A DNA stretch of 64,000 nt from Druceiella hillmani (taxonomy: Eukaryota > Arthropoda > Insecta > Lepidoptera > Hepialidae), in NCBI GenBank assembly GCA_039881145.1, contig JAYKKI010000008.1:36231001-36295000 (forward strand), given 5' to 3'. Of this stretch, positions 60,633 to 64,000 are shown in pieces. The translations under genes and the position numbers were made by a program. How positions within the stretch are numbered: position 1 is the stretch's first letter; every line of letters begins with the position of its first letter. The notes below the pieces were generated by a model, which was not told where the DNA came from, did no database searches, and worked only from the letters and a program-made list of their open reading frames with translations.

Positions 60633-63149
60633 TGTAGAATAATATTAGCTCGAGCGACATACCATGAAAATTCCATTATATCTTCCCGATGGCATTGAAA
60701 ATGATTTCAATTCAAGTTTTTTTAAAGCGATAAAATTTTTCCAGCTCCGCTATTAATTAACCTATTATTTATATTATTATAGGTTATATTCAGTGCATTA
60801 ATTCATACAAAACAAATGAAAATTAAAGACATTATGAAAATTTCTTAGTCACCTCGCCTATCCTTTAAACATAGCCTTTTATATCACATTTTCTCATTGA
60901 CATTTTTGCGAACACAGCGCTTATGAAAATATAGCTTCCGTGTTATACTTAGTATATAACTAGACAATGAAATAAATGTATATAAACTGGCGTAACTAGG
61001 CGGGATATTGCCTCGATGTCGAGATTCCCTTGCTCCGCAGTGATACGTTCATCGTGAGGGCGACACGTCGCCCCACGCCCTTTGGCCTTTTTATCACCGT
61101 CGTTCATAAAATAGGTTAATTGAGTGGAAAATTGTACAGGCAATAAGGCAACACTAAAGGATTACGCAGTAGTCCGTTGTTTGGATTAGGCGATTGTCTA
61201 ATCATTTCGGTTTACAGTTTGTTGATATCGCTGTATTGAAATTTATTATATATTTTATTTAAGAAAATTATGCAGAAAATAAGGCAGTGCGTAATAGTAT
61301 GTTGTCTGGATTAGTGAATAGGCACGGTGGTTTAATTTTGATATATTTGAGTACGTAAACAATATTAGTTATTTTAATGTAAATATATATCGGTAATAAC
61401 ATGCATTTATTATTATTTTTTTTCCTTGCAATTGTTTGATTCTTTGTTTAATTTAATAACCCGTTTAATTAAATTTTTAAACTGCTAAAACGTTACATAT
61501 ATTGTATCTTACGGTAATTTAAAAAGTTGCAGTAAGTTAACGAGACCCATAAAGGAGTCTCTGTGAAATAAAGTAAAGAAGAATTTTAAGTGAAAAGCAA
61601 TTGAGAATAAAAACCGAATTAAGTAGAATTTGCTTCAATATTGTTGGTAAATTAAAGTTATCAAAAACCTAGTTACTCTATAATTTAATAGCACATATAG
61701 CGAATGAGTATTCACAGAATATATGATCACGATTACGAATAATATTGGTACCTGAAATGAAATAAAGGTTTTTTCTCTGAATGAAACTTAACGACATTAA
61801 TTATCTTTATTTATCGCCATAGACGAAATAGAAATAATTCTTAACTTCGATTTAATTTATACCAATATTTTCTCAAACTAACTTACCTTCTGTTATTTCA
61901 TAATTTTAAGATGAATACTTTGTCGGTTTATTAAATACTACATTAAACTAATTTTTTAGATTTTTTTCAAAATAGCACAAATAATTATACTGAAAAAGCC
62001 AGCTGAGCAAGTAATATCTTATAGATGAAAACATTAAATTATGAGTAACCATCATAAATGTTAAGTTTCGTAATTCTCCGCTAGACGGCGGTGATTTCTT
62101 AGTTTGTAAAAAGTGTTTTAAATAAAATAACGCATTTAATTTACGTACGTATTAATAATAAAAATATCATTGTTCTGTGTCAAATTCTATGGCGCATCTC
62201 AGAAAAAAAATTAACGTGTATCATGGCACAAGTTGCACGTGTATCGTGGATGTATTAAATAGCCAATTACCGTGATCTAAATATTACACAAAATACCCCC
62301 AATATGCTACTCTAATAGTGAAATTGGGTAAACGTGAACATATTCATTTATATCCCTTTTTGAAAATATAGATATGACCATGAAAAAACTAATCGTTCAA
62401 TGACCCAAAATTTGCCTTTCCAGCAAAGTGTCATTTATTGGGGCTCCCACATACTTGTACATCAAACTACAAATATTGTAATTACTGCAATTATGTAGTA
62501 ATGTTACTGTACATTTTTTTAATACGATCTTACTAAAAAGCTAAGATCAAAGAATTTAAAACAAAAATGTGGGCTGAAAAATTACTCACTCTGACTATAA
62601 CGTGCGAGGCACAGAACAGGAAAGTGTAGATCACAGGATAGCATTATACTTACAACATATGAAAAGTCTTTTTATGTGGCTTTGTAACTTAGAATATTTG
62701 GGTTAATGAATGGCTTGTCATAATGTTAGAAAGATAATACTTAACATGGCTGAATGAAGTAAACATTTATTATTTTAATGTAAAAATAATGATAAGTAGA
62801 TAAATGGTGCAGCCAATTTAGAAATGTGGTTTCCTTTATGATTGTATTTAAATTAAAGACTCAAAAAAAATATATTAAAGACTCAAATATATGAAATACC
62901 GCAGTCAGAAGCATTTTAGTTTCGCCTATACGTTGAATTTCTAAAAGCGATCATAACGGGCACGATAAAATCAGTTAAATGTTTTATAAACTGGCACAAA
63001 TTTGAAACTTAAACTTATCATAATTAAATTAATACTTTATATAATCACATGTTACGCTATAACATTCGCCAAATTAATTAAGTTTCGCGCTAAGTTCATA
63101 GAGAGAATTAACATAGACATGTTATAAATTATTTCATAAAACTTAAGTT
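60633..63149. other. No gene seen outside the small GC-rich island
   Basis: AT-rich sequence. No repeat, RNA gene or exon recognised apart from the island near 61.0 kb. Confidence 0.55.
60990..61095. promoter_or_regulatory. Short GC-rich island
   Basis: About 100 bp with GGCGGGATATTGCC, GAGGGCGACACGTCGCCCC (a near-perfect inverted repeat GGGCGACACGTCGCCC) and ACGCCCTTTGGCC. No gene seen. Confidence 0.3.
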
Positions 63150-63490
63150 CAAGCAAACATCCTCCAACGAGACTCGCTTAAAAGCATCACCTGCAATACT
63201 TGTATCAGTTCTCGCGCCAAAATAAACCTCTTAAACACTGGCGCCTCAAGGGGCTCTTGTCACCATGTTTATGTATGAGCCAGTTAATAAGAAGCACACC
63301 TGCTATTTCCGCGACACACGCACCATGCCGCCCTAAACAACGTTTCCCCATGAAGACATCGACCGTAGGGCGGAGGAGGCTTTCTTCCTGTCCGGCAAAT
63401 GGATTCGATTAGGAACGTGACTGATTTATTTATTGACCCTACTAAGACTTCGTGTTCGCTCATTTTGACCCCTCGCTTGGGTGCGTTGAA
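63150..63490. promoter_or_regulatory. GC-richer island, candidate regulatory element
   Basis: It includes TCTCGCGCC, TGGCGCCTCAAGGGGC, CACACCTGCTATTTCCGCG and GTAGGGCGGAGGAGG. A 143-codon minus-strand frame crosses its right edge into AT-rich DNA but shows no domain and has no matching codon bias. Confidence 0.3.
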
Positions 63491-64000
63491 TGGTATGTTG
63501 TTTAGATGGTTGTCTAAGTTGTCGTTTATTTTAAATATGTACCTAAATAGTAAGTAGTTAAATAGATATTTTAGGGTGTTTATTGTCAAATTACTAATAA
63601 CAGGCAACTGCCTCTTATGTCTAGTTATAGAGGTAGAATATTGAAGTATTTCTTCCGATTTTGACTGTAATTTTGTGTAAAGTAATATCAGTCGTATTTG
63701 CTTTTGACAGTACACTCCCTCATTAGCAATACCTGATTTTCGATAGATGTCACGTTCTAATTATATTCTTTTAGTATATTTGATACATATTATATATTTA
63801 AATAACATGCCTAACTTCTTAGTACTTTTAAATTAATGGTTTGCCTGTGCCTAATATGGTTATTATGAAATAATACTTTAAAAACCAGTTTTCTGATATT
63901 ACATATTTTAAAATTATTTTAAAAAATGAAAATAAATATAACTTAGCATTTAAATATGTCGCACAGATAAAATATGTAAACAGAACTATAAAATGTACTA

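Noticed and set aside
63284..63715. 143-codon minus-strand frame as a gene
   Set aside because: Half lies in ordinary AT-rich DNA. Composition changes midway and no motif is recognisable.

Overview
This window looks like intronic DNA from a moth or butterfly (Lepidoptera). It is very AT-rich and holds long TA microsatellites. No open reading frame is long enough to be an intact gene. Several interspersed repeats have the look of lepidopteran repeats: elements whose 5' end reads like TTAGGTTTCCGTACC and whose 3' end reads like GTAGTGCGAGTTC, LINE-type reverse-transcriptase tails, and a SINE ending in GCCCAGCAGTG plus GATGAT repeats. The order-level assignment is an inference from these repeats and from one exon. 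No species is claimed.

The only host coding sequence I can support is one 160-bp exon at 39416-39575 on the + strand. It encodes the C-terminal half of an immunoglobulin domain, resembles the Sidestep (Beaten-path receptor) family, and has clean splice sites. If it belongs to that family, the window is one exon between two introns of at least 39 kb and 24 kb. Large introns are usual for axon-guidance Ig-superfamily genes.

The most striking content is a small repeat family of seven copies (at about 0.97, 11.6, 15.2, 19.8, 27.9, 45.5 and 53.1 kb) that carries a hammerhead-ribozyme-like motif. The copy at 53239-53281 (- strand) keeps every core nucleotide: CUGANGA, GAAA, the UC cleavage site, a 4-bp stem I, a 5-bp stem II and a very short stem III built on self-complementary ACCTAGGT. 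The copy at 45556-45595 keeps the core but has lost three bases of stem II. The others carry core lesions. Two copies are inverted dimers joined at the 5' side of the ribozyme. Minimal type I hammerheads with short stem III are known from Penelope-like retroelements and animal retrozymes. No reverse transcriptase accompanies the copies here, so they look non-autonomous.

The rest is repeat debris and unassigned DNA. There are three decayed LINE reverse-transcriptase tails (16.2-16.7, 25.55-25.9 and 59.7-60.5 kb), a tRNA-like SINE (41.8-42.1 kb), and several copies of the TTCCGTACC-type element, the best at 51.47-52.23 kb. Two other repeat families (about 5.1, 6.3 and 28.2 kb; about 19.5, 49.6 and 55.3 kb) and three local tandem arrays (17.7-18.1, 30.65-31.3 and 32.9-33.85 kb) are also present. 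About a dozen GC-richer islands of 100-600 bp stand out (around 8.8, 20.5, 23.1, 27.1, 30.3, 32.5, 36.2, 46.8, 48.4, 54.4, 56.3, 61.0 and 63.2 kb). They are not convincingly coding and are the best candidates for intronic enhancers of the host gene. All similarity statements come from reading the sequence and from memory of families; no database was searched.
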